Of a stretch of DNA of 64,000 bases, positions 1 to 8,683 are shown piece by piece. The position numbers and the translations under genes were made by a program. This stretch comes from an uncultured Bacillota bacterium (GTDB lineage: Bacteria > Bacillota > Clostridia > Peptostreptococcales > Anaerovoracaceae). The notes under the pieces were generated by a model. That model saw only the letters and a list, made by a program, of their open reading frames with translations, did not search any database and was not told the DNA's origin. The stretch lies in NCBI GenBank assembly GCA_949287095.1, contig CASEFA010000006.1:54791-118790 (forward strand), written 5' to 3'. The first letter of the stretch is position 1, and each line of letters begins with the position of its first letter.

Positions 1-13
1 GTCGGCCGCACCA
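1..13 (+). tRNA. 3' end of a probable tRNA (truncated by window edge)
   Basis: The first 13 bases end in ACCA. Bases 3-9 (CGGCCGC) could be the 3' acceptor strand, base 10 the discriminator A, and 11-13 an encoded CCA. An intrinsic terminator follows 3 bases later, as expected behind a stable RNA gene. The anticodon lies outside the window, so the isotype is unknown, and this rests on very few bases. Confidence 0.4.
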
Positions 14-16
14 CTT

Positions 17-45
17 ATCCGAATCCTTAGGGGTTCGGATTTTTC
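17..45 (+). terminator. Rho-independent terminator
   Basis: Arms ATCCGAATCC (17-26) and GGGTTCGGAT (31-40) pair over 10 bp with one G-T pair around the loop TTAG. A T-run at 40-44 follows. It would end the transcript of the probable tRNA at the window start. Confidence 0.85.
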
Positions 46-64
46 GTTATACTGACAGGACAAT

Positions 65-1357
65 ATGATTACGCGTGAATCTGATATGGGTGAAAGGGAA
101 ATCTCTGTTTTCAGAAACAGAAGCTACGTGCTTCTCATATTTTCAAATATATTCAACCGCTTCGGTGATTCCATAGACGCAATTGTTTTCACATGGCTCA
201 CTTATGATCTTACAGGAAGCGCTTCCTTCAGCGCTATCGTCTTTGCCGCAAACAGATTTCCAACAGTCATACTCCAGCCTGTAGCAGGAGTCCTCATAGA
301 GAGAAAGCGAAAGAAATATATAATGGCGGCAGCAGATGTGATGCGCGCGTCACTGGCCGGCTACATACTCGTTCGTCTGATTACAGGAGTACCTGCACCG
401 GCGGAAATGATTACAGTCACATTTCTCATTTCAACGGTGGAATCATTCCGTCAGCCGGCAGGCTACAGCATACTTCCTTCCATAATAGATAAAAGCATGT
501 ATTCAAAAGCCGTCTCATACCAGTCCGGAATCAGCAGCGCGGCTGAACTTGCAGGCATGGGTGCGGCGGGAGTTCTCATCGGATTCGCAGGAAATGCAGG
601 CGCAGTTGCCGTTGACGTGGCCATGTTCGCATTATCTGCATTATTCCTCATATTCATGAAAACCGGTGAAAGAAGATCGGGCTCAGAGAACAAAATGTCA
701 TACGTAAGGTTTGTGTCAGACCTGAAAGAGGGAGTGTACGGGATAAAACAGAGCAGAGTGCTGAGTTACCTGCTTATACTTGTCATTATTTTAAACGCAC
801 TCCTGACTCCGTTCAATGCACTGCAGGCTGCTATGGTCAGTGAGATACTGCACAGCGATGAAACGATGCTGTCAGTCAGCGGGGCAGCCGTCAGTATAGG
901 GATGATAACCGGCGCCGCATTATATCCGACAGTTTCGAAATACATGACTAAAAGACATATGCTCATAGTCGGAACGGTAATGTGCAGCATGATGTACCTG
1001 GGGAATATTTTCATAGGCGCGTTTTTTACCGGATCCGCGGGATTATATCCGGCAGAAGCTGTACTCATGATGACGACAGGCGCCGCCATTGCTGTTGTTA
1101 ATACGTTTTCAAACGTCGAGATTCTGAACACCTGCAGACAGGAAATGCTCTCCAGGGTGAACGGACTTGTGGGAAGTGCGTGTTCCCTGGCGACGCCTCT
1201 TACGTCTGCGGCGGTCTCAGTACTGATATCCAGGATTCCGATTGACATGTTTTTTATCGTATGCGGCATTCTCGTTTTTGTTACCGGTGCGGTGATGTTC
1301 AGCCGAAAGCTTATGCCGGAGGAGTATATGGAAAAGGGAGAAAGTAAAGTCCGTTAA
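65..1357 (+). CDS. MFS transporter, DHA3 (macrolide-efflux-like) type
   Basis: A 430-residue protein with about 12 hydrophobic segments, the usual size for a major facilitator permease. The N-terminal region with FSNIFNRFGDSI, followed by the basic loop GVLIERKRKK (residues 75-84) between TM2 and TM3, fits the MFS_3/DHA3 branch that includes Mef-type and NreB-type exporters. Substrate cannot be read from sequence. The start at 65 has a weak AGGA four bases upstream; a second ATG at 86 has no better site. The gene stands alone between a terminator and tRNA-Leu. The call to the superfamily is firm; drug export is only inferred from the subfamily. Confidence 0.85.
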   Translation: MITRESDMGEREISVFRNRSYVLLIFSNIFNRFGDSIDAIVFTWLTYDLTGSASFSAIVFAANRFPTVILQPVAGVLIERKRKKYIMAAADVMRASLAGYILVRLITGVPAPAEMITVTFLISTVESFRQPAGYSILPSIIDKSMYSKAVSYQSGISSAAELAGMGAAGVLIGFAGNAGAVAVDVAMFALSALFLIFMKTGERRSGSENKMSYVRFVSDLKEGVYGIKQSRVLSYLLILVIILNALLTPFNALQAAMVSEILHSDETMLSVSGAAVSIGMITGAALYPTVSKYMTKRHMLIVGTVMCSMMYLGNIFIGAFFTGSAGLYPAEAVLMMTTGAAIAVVNTFSNVEILNTCRQEMLSRVNGLVGSACSLATPLTSAAVSVLISRIPIDMFFIVCGILVFVTGAVMFSRKLMPEEYMEKGESKVR

Positions 1358-1393
1358 GACAGACCGGAAGACGCGCCTTTTTTACTTCCCGCC

Positions 1394-1423
1394 TTGACGT
1401 ATAAGGCTTACGTATGCTAAAAT
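1394..1423 (+). promoter_or_regulatory. Sigma-A promoter of tRNA-Leu (and probably yajC)
   Basis: TTGACG at 1394-1399 and TAAAAT at 1418-1423 are 18 bp apart, and a TG at 1415-1416 makes an extended -10. The tRNA starts 14 bp after the -10. I see no separate promoter between the tRNA and yajC, so read-through into yajC is likely. Confidence 0.7.
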
Positions 1424-1437
1424 GTTTCTTGCCATTT

Positions 1438-1524
1438 GCCGGCGTGATGGAACTGGCAGACGTGCGGGATTCAAAATCCCGTGGTGGCAACACCGTATGG
1501 GTTCGACCCCCATCGCCGGCACCA
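1438..1524 (+). tRNA. tRNA-Leu (anticodon CAA)
   Basis: An 87-base class II tRNA. The 7-bp acceptor GCCGGCG/CGCCGGC closes the molecule, a discriminator A and encoded CCA finish it at 1524. The anticodon stem encloses the loop TTCAAAA, giving anticodon CAA (reads UUG). A long variable arm and the T-loop GGGTTCGACCCC are visible. It lies 54 bases upstream of yajC; a small hairpin at 1539-1556 (CGGATT/AATCCG) separates the two but has only a poor T-run. Confidence 0.95.
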
Positions 1525-1578
1525 GTTTGAGAACAGAACGGATTTTGTTCAATCCGGGAATTTTAGGAGGATTTGACT

Positions 1579-2070
1579 ATGCAAGGATTAGGAGCGCAGA
1601 TTTTCATTTTAGTTATCTTTATTCTTATCATGTACTTCCTGCTTATCAGACCGCAGAAGAAAAAAGAAAAGCAGATTAACGACATGAGAAACAGCATCCA
1701 GGTTGGCGATGAGATCGTTACAATTGGAGGAATCTGCGGAAAGGTTGTAAAGACTAAGGAAGATTCTATCGTTATCCAGGTAGGCGCAGATAAGGTTAAG
1801 TTTGAGATGAAGCGCTGGTCCGTATCTTCCGTGGAGAAGAAGGGAAGCTCCAAGCCTGAAAGGGCAGAGAAAGAAGAAACAGAAACCAAGAAGCCTTCTC
1901 CTAAGAGACTGAGAAAGTCGGAGAAGAAAGCTGAAGAACCTGCCGAAGAAAAAGCCGAGAAAGCTGAAGCTCATGAGGAGATTAAAGAAGATGCTCCTAA
2001 TGTGGTTGAGGCTCCTGCAGAGACTGTTGAAACAGGTGATGCAGAAAACGCTGATTCTGAAGAGAAGTAG
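1579..2070 (+). CDS. yajC: Preprotein translocase subunit YajC
   Basis: YajC is the small membrane partner of SecDF in protein export. The N-terminus has one transmembrane helix (about residues 6-23) followed by the family motif RPQKKKEKQ and the IQVGDEIVTIGG core. The protein is 163 residues, longer than most YajC (about 90-110), because of a highly charged Glu/Lys/Ala-rich tail from about residue 85. I chose ATG 1579 because TAGGAGG at 1564-1570 is 8 bases upstream; an in-frame TTG at 1573 is too close to that site. secDF follows 150 bases downstream after a terminator and a new promoter. Confidence 0.92.
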   Translation: MQGLGAQIFILVIFILIMYFLLIRPQKKKEKQINDMRNSIQVGDEIVTIGGICGKVVKTKEDSIVIQVGADKVKFEMKRWSVSSVEKKGSSKPERAEKEETETKKPSPKRLRKSEKKAEEPAEEKAEKAEAHEEIKEDAPNVVEAPAETVETGDAENADSEEK

Positions 2071-2094
2071 TTCAGCTGCTAAAGTTGCTGAATG

Positions 2095-2126
2095 GCTCCC
2101 TAAAACAGGGAGCTTTACTACTTTTT
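2095..2126 (+). terminator. Terminator behind yajC
   Basis: GCTCCCT (2095-2101) pairs with AGGGAGC (2107-2113) around loop AAAAC, followed by TTTACTACTTTTT. The final T-rich part is also the left arm of an 11-bp inverted repeat described with the secDF promoter. Confidence 0.7.
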
Positions 2127-2157
2127 GGTTGATGAAAGCCTGAAAAAGTAGTACAAT
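2116..2157 (+). promoter_or_regulatory. Probable secDF promoter overlapped by an 11-bp inverted repeat
   Basis: TTGATG (2129-2134) and TACAAT (2152-2157) are 17 bp apart. The arms TACTACTTTTT (2116-2126) and AAAAAGTAGTA (2143-2153) form a perfect 11-bp inverted repeat that covers the spacer and touches the -10. This could be a regulator site or simply a second hairpin of the yajC terminator. Confidence 0.5.
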
Positions 2158-2220
2158 TAAAGTTATTATAAAATGCCGTTATTTTGGGCAAAAATCAACT
2201 TACAGAGGTGGACATTGACA

Positions 2221-4443
2221 ATGAACCTTAAACTGAAAAAATTTCTGGCAGGTCTCGTGGTAATAGCCGTACTGTTCGGCTGGTATATTACGGTTTTTGG
2301 CATTGGACCTGTAGGCAATATCAAGGAAGTCATGAAATTCGGTCTTGATATCAACGGAGGCGTTTATGTCGTTATGGAGGCAGATACGGATGCGACCGGA
2401 TCTGAGCTTGCGGACCTTATGGACCAGACCAGAGCCGTACTCAATAATCGTGTAAACGCCATGGGTATATCTGAAGCGACAGTTTCTCTTGAAGGAGAGA
2501 AAAGACTCAGAGTAGAGCTTCCGGGCGTAGATGACCCTGAAGAAGCTATAGAGCAGATAGGAAGAACGGCTAAGCTGAGATTCCTCCTTGCTGACGGAAC
2601 AGAGGTACTGAGCGGAACGGATATAAAGAAAGCCGGCATAGACACTGACCCGACCCACGGCGGTTATCTCGTTACTCTGGAGTTTACATCCGAAGGTACT
2701 GAAAAGTTTACAGAGGCTACTACAAAGGCTTCAGCCGGTGAGGTAACGTCCGCCATAGATGGAGTTTCGGATAATGCGATAGTCATTATGCTTGATGATG
2801 AAATCGTAACGGCTCCTACGTGTTCGGAGCCGATTTATCAGTCTACCTGTACGATCACAACCCCTAACGGCGGTTATGCACAGGAAGATGCATCCAATAC
2901 CGCGGCGCTGATTAACGGAGGAGCGCTTCCTCTGGATCTTCATGAGGTTGAGTCATCCGTTCAGACTGCAACCATAGGTACAGATGCTCTCGATAAGAGT
3001 ATAATTGCCGGTCTTATAGGTCTTGCTATTATATTTATCCTTATGATTGCAATGTATAATATCCTCGGATTTATGGCGGATATTGCACTTCTGCTCTACG
3101 TCGTAATCGTCCTTTGGATAATGGCGGGACTGGGAAGTGTTCTGACTCTGCCTGGCATAGCAGGTATAATTCTTTCCATAGGTATGGCCGTTGACGCCAA
3201 TGTAATCATATTTGCACGTATCAGAGAAGAAATCGCTGCGGGAAAAACCATAAGAGTTGCAGTGGCACAGGGCTTTAAGAGGGCGGTGGTTACAGTTCTC
3301 GATGCACAGATAACGACGCTTATCGCATCAGTAGTCCTTTATGAGATAGGTTCAACTTCAGTAAAGGGTTTTGCTCTGACGCTCATGATAGGTATAATCG
3401 TAAGCATATTCACGGCGGTATTCGTTACACAGCTGCTCATGGGATTTGTCGCTAACAGCAGAACATTCGCGAAGAACAAGTACTTCGGTATCAACGAAGA
3501 CGGAACTCAGAAGGTGTTCGTAAAGAAGCAGTTCGGCTTTATGAACATGAGGAAGTTCACTTACTGTCTCAGCGCAGGAATCCTCATTCTCGGTATAATA
3601 TTTGCCGGAGTAAGAGGCTTCAACTACGGAATCGACTTTACCGGCGGAACTATGCTTCAGATTGACATGGGACAGAAGGTATCCACAGACGATGTAGTGG
3701 ACGCTCTCGGCGAGTTCGACCTGGATCCTTCCGTTGTACTGGCAGGAGAAGACGAGAATCAGGTTATAATAAAAACAATCGAAGCTCTTGATAACGAAGA
3801 AAGAGCCGAGGTTATCAGCGTTCTCGGCGACAAGTTCGGAATAACGGAGGAAGACGTTCTGGCTTCGGAACAGTTCGGACCATCTGTCGGAGACGAACTT
3901 AAGATGAATGCGGTTAAATCCGTACTTATCGCAGCAGTCGGCATGCTTATATACGTGGGTATAAGATTTAAATCATGGAAATATGGCGTAACATCCATTA
4001 TGGGAGTAGTCCACGACGCTCTGGTGGTTCTTGCGTTTTACGCCATCTTCGGAATAACCATCAATAACCCGTTCATTGCAGGTATACTTACTGTTGTAGG
4101 ATATTCAATCAACGATACTATCGTAATATTCGACAGAATAAGAGAGAACAGACAGCTTTATAAGAAGCAGCCTCTCGGACAGACTATCGATATGAGTATA
4201 AACCAGACGTTGAATAGATCCATTATGACGTCGCTTACGACTCTCATCGTAATGGTACCTATGACTATCATGGTTTCTACTTCCATAAGAGAGTTCGTAA
4301 TTCCGCTTATGGTGGGAGTAGTGGTAGGAACATATTCTTCCATATTCCTCTGCAGCCCGCTGCTTTATGAAATAAGCAAGAACGAAGGCGTGTCGAAATA
4401 CGTGGCATCCACGAAGAAGAACGGTAAAAAGAAGGAAAAGTAA
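2221..4443 (+). CDS. secDF: Fused SecD-SecF protein translocase subunit
   Basis: SecDF uses the proton gradient to pull exported proteins through SecYEG. This 740-residue protein joins both halves in one chain: the SecD half starts with a TM helix and GLDINGG at 41-47, and the SecF half has GIDFTGGT near 470-477. Twelve membrane segments with the two large P1-type extracytoplasmic loops are expected. SecF-type VGYSINDTIVIFDRIREN is visible near the C-terminal membrane block. ATG 2221 is preferred over an in-frame ATG at 2173 because AGAGGTGG (2204-2211) lies 9 bases before it. rsh begins 3 bases after the stop. Confidence 0.96.
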   Translation: MNLKLKKFLAGLVVIAVLFGWYITVFGIGPVGNIKEVMKFGLDINGGVYVVMEADTDATGSELADLMDQTRAVLNNRVNAMGISEATVSLEGEKRLRVELPGVDDPEEAIEQIGRTAKLRFLLADGTEVLSGTDIKKAGIDTDPTHGGYLVTLEFTSEGTEKFTEATTKASAGEVTSAIDGVSDNAIVIMLDDEIVTAPTCSEPIYQSTCTITTPNGGYAQEDASNTAALINGGALPLDLHEVESSVQTATIGTDALDKSIIAGLIGLAIIFILMIAMYNILGFMADIALLLYVVIVLWIMAGLGSVLTLPGIAGIILSIGMAVDANVIIFARIREEIAAGKTIRVAVAQGFKRAVVTVLDAQITTLIASVVLYEIGSTSVKGFALTLMIGIIVSIFTAVFVTQLLMGFVANSRTFAKNKYFGINEDGTQKVFVKKQFGFMNMRKFTYCLSAGILILGIIFAGVRGFNYGIDFTGGTMLQIDMGQKVSTDDVVDALGEFDLDPSVVLAGEDENQVIIKTIEALDNEERAEVISVLGDKFGITEEDVLASEQFGPSVGDELKMNAVKSVLIAAVGMLIYVGIRFKSWKYGVTSIMGVVHDALVVLAFYAIFGITINNPFIAGILTVVGYSINDTIVIFDRIRENRQLYKKQPLGQTIDMSINQTLNRSIMTSLTTLIVMVPMTIMVSTSIREFVIPLMVGVVVGTYSSIFLCSPLLYEISKNEGVSKYVASTKKNGKKKEK

Positions 4444-4446
4444 TCC

Positions 4447-6651
4447 ATGTTGACCAAAGAGCAGTTTTTAGATGAGCTACTGAAATTTAATACGGGCTAT
4501 GACACCGATTTAATCGGAAAGGCCTACGACAAGGCGAAAATGCTTCACGAAGGGCAGTTCAGAAAGAGCGGAGAGCCATATTTCATTCACCCTATAGCTG
4601 TAGCGATAATTCTCGCCGGCCTCGGTATGGACGAGGAGACTATAGTCGGAGGTCTGCTTCACGATGTGGTTGAGGACACCGAATACACCCGTCAGATGCT
4701 CGTTGACGACTTTGGCGAAGAGGTTGCTCTTCTGGTCGACGGCGTAACCAAACTGGGCGCCATAAAGTTTGACACTAAGGAGGAAGCTCAGGCGGAGAGC
4801 CTGAGAAAGATGTTCCTGGCCATGTCCAAGGACATCAGAGTTCTGATTATTAAGCTTGCCGACAGGCTGCATAACATGAGGACTGCTCAGTACTGGCCTC
4901 CTCACAAGCAGATAGAAAAATCCCAGGAGACTCTGGACATATACGCTCCTCTTGCAAGCCGCCTGGGTATTTATACCGTTAAGTTCGAGCTTGAGGACAT
5001 AGCCTTCTCATACCTTCATCCCGAAGAATATAAAACTCTCAGTAAAGAGGTCGAAGAGAAGAAGGAACAGCGGGAGCAGACCATCGCTCACGTCATAGAA
5101 GAGATAAAGGAAGCGCTGGATCAGATGAAGATGAAGTACGACATCTACGGGAGATCCAAACACCTTTACAGTATATACAGGAAGATGACCCTTCAGCATA
5201 AACAGCTTGACGAGATATTCGACCTTACGGCCGTCAGGGTTATAGTTGAATCGGTAAAGGACTGCTACGCCGTCTTAGGCCAGGTCCACACCATGTGGAA
5301 GCCTATTCCGGGCAGATTCAAGGACTATATCGCCATGCCTAAGCCTAACATGTACCAGTCCCTTCACACCACAGTCTTAGGTGACGGCGGCGAGCCTTTC
5401 GAAATTCAGATAAGAACATACGAAATGCACAGAGTCGCAGAATACGGTATCGCTGCTCACTGGAAATATAAGGAGGGCAAGTCCGGTTCAGGTCAGGACA
5501 CGGAGGAGATGAAGCTGGCCTGGCTCAGGCAGACTCTGGAATGGCAGAAAGATCTTAATGATCCGAAGGAGTTTATGGAGACTCTGAAGATGGACCTCTT
5601 TGCCAGTCAGGTATTCGTATTTACGCCAAAGGGAGAGGTCATAGATCTTCCTGCAGGCTCCACACCCCTCGACTTTGCATTCAAAATTCACACTGAGGTT
5701 GGATGCAAGTGCGTAGGCGCCAAGGTTAACGGCAAAATGGTCACCATAGACCACGTTCTCAATAACGGAGACATAGTCGAGATAGTTACGTCCTCCAATT
5801 CCAGCGGCCCCAGCGTGGACTGGCTTAAGATTGCAAAGAGCTCAACGGCCAGAACCAAGATCCGTCAGTGGCTGAAAAAGCAGAGCCAGCCTGACGATAT
5901 CGCAAGGGGCAAGGACGCTCTCGATAAGTTCGTAAGAAAAAAGGGATACGACCCTCAGCTTATAGAAAAGAGCGCATGGCTCACAAGGGCCATGAAGGAG
6001 CTTAACATCTCCACCATGAACGAGCTCTATATCCAGATTAGCAAGGGCGGCTCCCTTCTGAGTAAATACGCCAATCTTCTCTTTACCTACTACAATGAAG
6101 CGGTAGCAGCTGAGCAGAAGAAGGAAGAGGAGAAAGAACGGGCTATATTCTCTCAGGAAAAGAAGAAGGAGACGAAACCTGCAAGAAGAAACGACGACAA
6201 TCCGGGAATCGTTGTAAAGGGCATGGATAATCTGATGATAAGAATCGCCAGATGCTGCAACCCTGTTCCGGGAGACGACATAGTCGGCTTCATCACAAAG
6301 GGCAGGGGAATTTCCGTTCACAGAAAGGACTGCTCCAACATCACATCCCTTCCGGAGGAGGAGAAGGCCAGATTCATAGATGTTGAGTGGGAGGACCTTA
6401 AGGTCGGCAAGGAATACGATGCGGAAATCATCTTAAACGGCATAGACAGGAGAGGCCTCTTCTCAGACATATCCAGAGCCTGCGAAGATATGGACGTGGA
6501 TCTTACCGGCGTCAACGCCAAGGCAACGAGAGACGGCGACGCCACCATGACCCTTACTGTCAAGATTTCCAGCACCCAGCAGATGCAGAAGGTACTAAGG
6601 ACCCTGAGAAATATCGAAGGTGTAACCAGCGTATACAGAGCCAGGTCGTAG
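4447..6651 (+). CDS. Bifunctional (p)ppGpp synthetase/hydrolase, RelA/SpoT family
   Basis: A 734-residue long Rsh protein that makes and degrades the stringent-response alarmone (p)ppGpp on the ribosome. Domains in order: HD hydrolase with H72-D73 and HDVVEDT intact, synthetase with DLTAVRVIV at about 259 and GRFKDYIAMPK at 289-299, TGS from about 388, a conserved-cysteine region with ARCCNPVPGDD near 600, and a C-terminal ACT domain from about 655. Both catalytic sites look complete, so it should be bifunctional. It follows secDF by 3 bases and precedes the MBL-hemZ-hisS-aspS genes, the order usual in Clostridia; the dtd gene often found next to it is absent. Confidence 0.96.
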   Translation: MLTKEQFLDELLKFNTGYDTDLIGKAYDKAKMLHEGQFRKSGEPYFIHPIAVAIILAGLGMDEETIVGGLLHDVVEDTEYTRQMLVDDFGEEVALLVDGVTKLGAIKFDTKEEAQAESLRKMFLAMSKDIRVLIIKLADRLHNMRTAQYWPPHKQIEKSQETLDIYAPLASRLGIYTVKFELEDIAFSYLHPEEYKTLSKEVEEKKEQREQTIAHVIEEIKEALDQMKMKYDIYGRSKHLYSIYRKMTLQHKQLDEIFDLTAVRVIVESVKDCYAVLGQVHTMWKPIPGRFKDYIAMPKPNMYQSLHTTVLGDGGEPFEIQIRTYEMHRVAEYGIAAHWKYKEGKSGSGQDTEEMKLAWLRQTLEWQKDLNDPKEFMETLKMDLFASQVFVFTPKGEVIDLPAGSTPLDFAFKIHTEVGCKCVGAKVNGKMVTIDHVLNNGDIVEIVTSSNSSGPSVDWLKIAKSSTARTKIRQWLKKQSQPDDIARGKDALDKFVRKKGYDPQLIEKSAWLTRAMKELNISTMNELYIQISKGGSLLSKYANLLFTYYNEAVAAEQKKEEEKERAIFSQEKKKETKPARRNDDNPGIVVKGMDNLMIRIARCCNPVPGDDIVGFITKGRGISVHRKDCSNITSLPEEEKARFIDVEWEDLKVGKEYDAEIILNGIDRRGLFSDISRACEDMDVDLTGVNAKATRDGDATMTLTVKISSTQQMQKVLRTLRNIEGVTSVYRARS

Positions 6652-6687
6652 GAACTTATTAAGTGCGGCCTGAATTCAGGAGAAAAG

Positions 6688-7308
6688 ATGCTTAACGTTA
6701 AATCATACATCACGGGCCCTCTGGGCGTGAATACATACCTGGGATACGACGAGACAAAAAAAGCTTTCATCGTAGATCCTGGCGGATATTCGGAAAAAAT
6801 TACAGATTACATCAGAGAGAACGGTCTTGAGCCGGAGTATATCATACTTACTCACGGACATGCGGATCACATAGGAGGAGTTGCAGCCTTTAAAGAGGCA
6901 TTTCCTGCGATTAAAGTAATTGCATACGAGGATGAGAAGCAGATGCTTGCAGACCCTTACATAAACTCTTCCATGGATATACTGAGAAAACCCATAACGG
7001 TCGAAGCCGATATATTCGTTACAGACAGAGAAAATCTTACGGTTGGAGATACGGAGCTTACTTTCGTTCATACTCCCGGTCATACAAAGGGTGGAATGTG
7101 TATAATTGCACCGGGCTGCATATTCAGCGGCGACACCCTGTTCAGAGCTTCTATCGGAAGGACGGACTTTTACGGCGGAGATTTCGGAGAGATCGTCGAT
7201 TCCATAAGGAACAGGCTGTTCTGCCTGCCGGACGACACGATAGTCTACCCGGGACACATGGGCGTTACGAACATAGAATACGAAAAGAGGAATAATCCTT
7301 TTGTATAA
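6688..7308 (+). CDS. MBL-fold hydrolase, glyoxalase II-like
   Basis: A 206-residue metallo-beta-lactamase-fold protein. THGHADH at residues 55-61 gives the zinc ligands H56, H58, D60 and H61. HTPGHTKGG and FSGDTLF supply the further metal ligands, and YPGHM the last one. Length and motifs match the YqgX/GloB-like thioesterases, which act on glutathione or other thiol esters, but the substrate is not known. AGGAG lies just upstream of ATG 6688. The gene overlaps the start of hemZ by 8 bases. Confidence 0.88.
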   Translation: MLNVKSYITGPLGVNTYLGYDETKKAFIVDPGGYSEKITDYIRENGLEPEYIILTHGHADHIGGVAAFKEAFPAIKVIAYEDEKQMLADPYINSSMDILRKPITVEADIFVTDRENLTVGDTELTFVHTPGHTKGGMCIIAPGCIFSGDTLFRASIGRTDFYGGDFGEIVDSIRNRLFCLPDDTIVYPGHMGVTNIEYEKRNNPFV

Positions 7309-8683
7309 AATAAGGATAAGGAATTTTGAAAAGAAAAATCTCATAGACGAGCTTATTCAGGTCTTTCTGAGACCGTCGGAGTACGAGATTACGGACGGCA
7401 CAGATGATGCTGCCTCAGGAGATGAGATTCTCACCTTTAACGGAGACGGAAATCTGGACCGCGACGGAATCAAGAGAGAGGTATACGAAAAGCTTTCCCG
7501 GATTACAGGACTTAAACCGGAGTGGGGAATTCTCACCGGCATAAGGCCTGTTAAGCTGTGCTCGGAGCTCTTTGACAGAACCGGAAATCTCGACGAGGTA
7601 AAACGGATTTTCAGGGAAGTCTACCTGCTTTCCGAGGACAAGACGGAAGATGTTACGAAGATGTACCTCTATCAGAAGAAATTTGCAGGAAAGGCTCCGG
7701 ATAAGTCAGCGTGCGTATATATAGGAATACCGTTCTGTCCGACCAGATGTCTTTACTGCTCATTCGCCTCCAATCAGGTGGCGGATTCTGAGATCGCAAG
7801 GTACCTGACGGCTCTTCTAAAGGAAGTCCGCCGGGTCGGAAGGAGAATGAAGGATACCGGCATGTATACCGAAAGCCTTTACATAGGCGGAGGAACGCCT
7901 ACGACTTTGTCGGCGGAGCAGCTTGAGAGTCTTATGGACGAAATAAGGAATTCCTTTGACCTGTCAGGACTGAGAGAATATACCGTGGAAGCCGGAAGAC
8001 CGGATACCATAACGGACGAAAAGCTTCAGGCGATTCGAAGCGGCGGCGCAGACAGGATAAGCATAAATCCTCAGTCCATGAAGAAAAGGACCCTTGAGCT
8101 TATAGGAAGGAGCCACAGCCCGGAGGATATCGTAAGGGCTTTTGAAACGGCAAAGAGCTTCGGATTTAAAAGCATAAACGCCGATATTATAGCGGGACTT
8201 CCGGAGGAGGACGTAACTGACTTTACGGATACCCTTACCCAGGTTATGAACCTTGACGCCGACAATATAACAGTCCACTGCCTGGCCGTAAAGCGGGCGT
8301 CGAGGCTCATAGAGGAGGATCCCGATTTTCACTACAGACAGGGAGAGACGGTGGGCAGAATGCTTGCCGGAAGCCGCAGGATTCTGACGGAAGCAGGGTT
8401 CAGACCGTACTACCTCTACAGGCAGAAGCACATGGCCGGAGCGGGTGAAAACACCGGATGGTGCAGGCCGGGAACGGAAGGCATATACAACATGCGGATT
8501 ATGGACGAGCATCAGAGCAACATAGCTTTAGGTGCCGGAGGAATATCCAAGATATATTATCCTGCGGAAAACAGGCTCGAGAGAGTGGCCAATGTCACTA
8601 ATTACGAGCAGTATATAGACCGCATTGACGAGATGATAAAGCGCAAGGAAGACAATATTTTTACGGAGGTTGAGAAATGGTGA
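7301..8683 (+). CDS. hemZ: HemZ-type radical SAM protein (coproporphyrinogen dehydrogenase family)
   Basis: A 460-residue radical SAM protein of the oxygen-independent coproporphyrinogen oxidase family. Cysteines C146, C150 and C153 form the CxxxCxxC 4Fe-4S/SAM motif within IPFCPTRCLYCSF, and GGGTPT follows. The long N-terminal extension before the radical SAM core matches the HemZ branch rather than HemN. Whether HemZ proteins oxidise coproporphyrinogen or act as HemW-like heme chaperones is unsettled. The start is TTG 7301, overlapping the MBL gene by 8 bases with GAGGA upstream; hisS overlaps its 3' end by 7 bases. Confidence 0.87.
   Translation: MYKIRIRNFEKKNLIDELIQVFLRPSEYEITDGTDDAASGDEILTFNGDGNLDRDGIKREVYEKLSRITGLKPEWGILTGIRPVKLCSELFDRTGNLDEVKRIFREVYLLSEDKTEDVTKMYLYQKKFAGKAPDKSACVYIGIPFCPTRCLYCSFASNQVADSEIARYLTALLKEVRRVGRRMKDTGMYTESLYIGGGTPTTLSAEQLESLMDEIRNSFDLSGLREYTVEAGRPDTITDEKLQAIRSGGADRISINPQSMKKRTLELIGRSHSPEDIVRAFETAKSFGFKSINADIIAGLPEEDVTDFTDTLTQVMNLDADNITVHCLAVKRASRLIEEDPDFHYRQGETVGRMLAGSRRILTEAGFRPYYLYRQKHMAGAGENTGWCRPGTEGIYNMRIMDEHQSNIALGAGGISKIYYPAENRLERVANVTNYEQYIDRIDEMIKRKEDNIFTEVEKW

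Noticed and set aside
1539..1556. Terminator between tRNA-Leu and yajC.
   Set aside because: The 6-bp stem CGGATT/AATCCG is followed by a poor T-run (GGAATTTTAGG); read-through into yajC is more likely.
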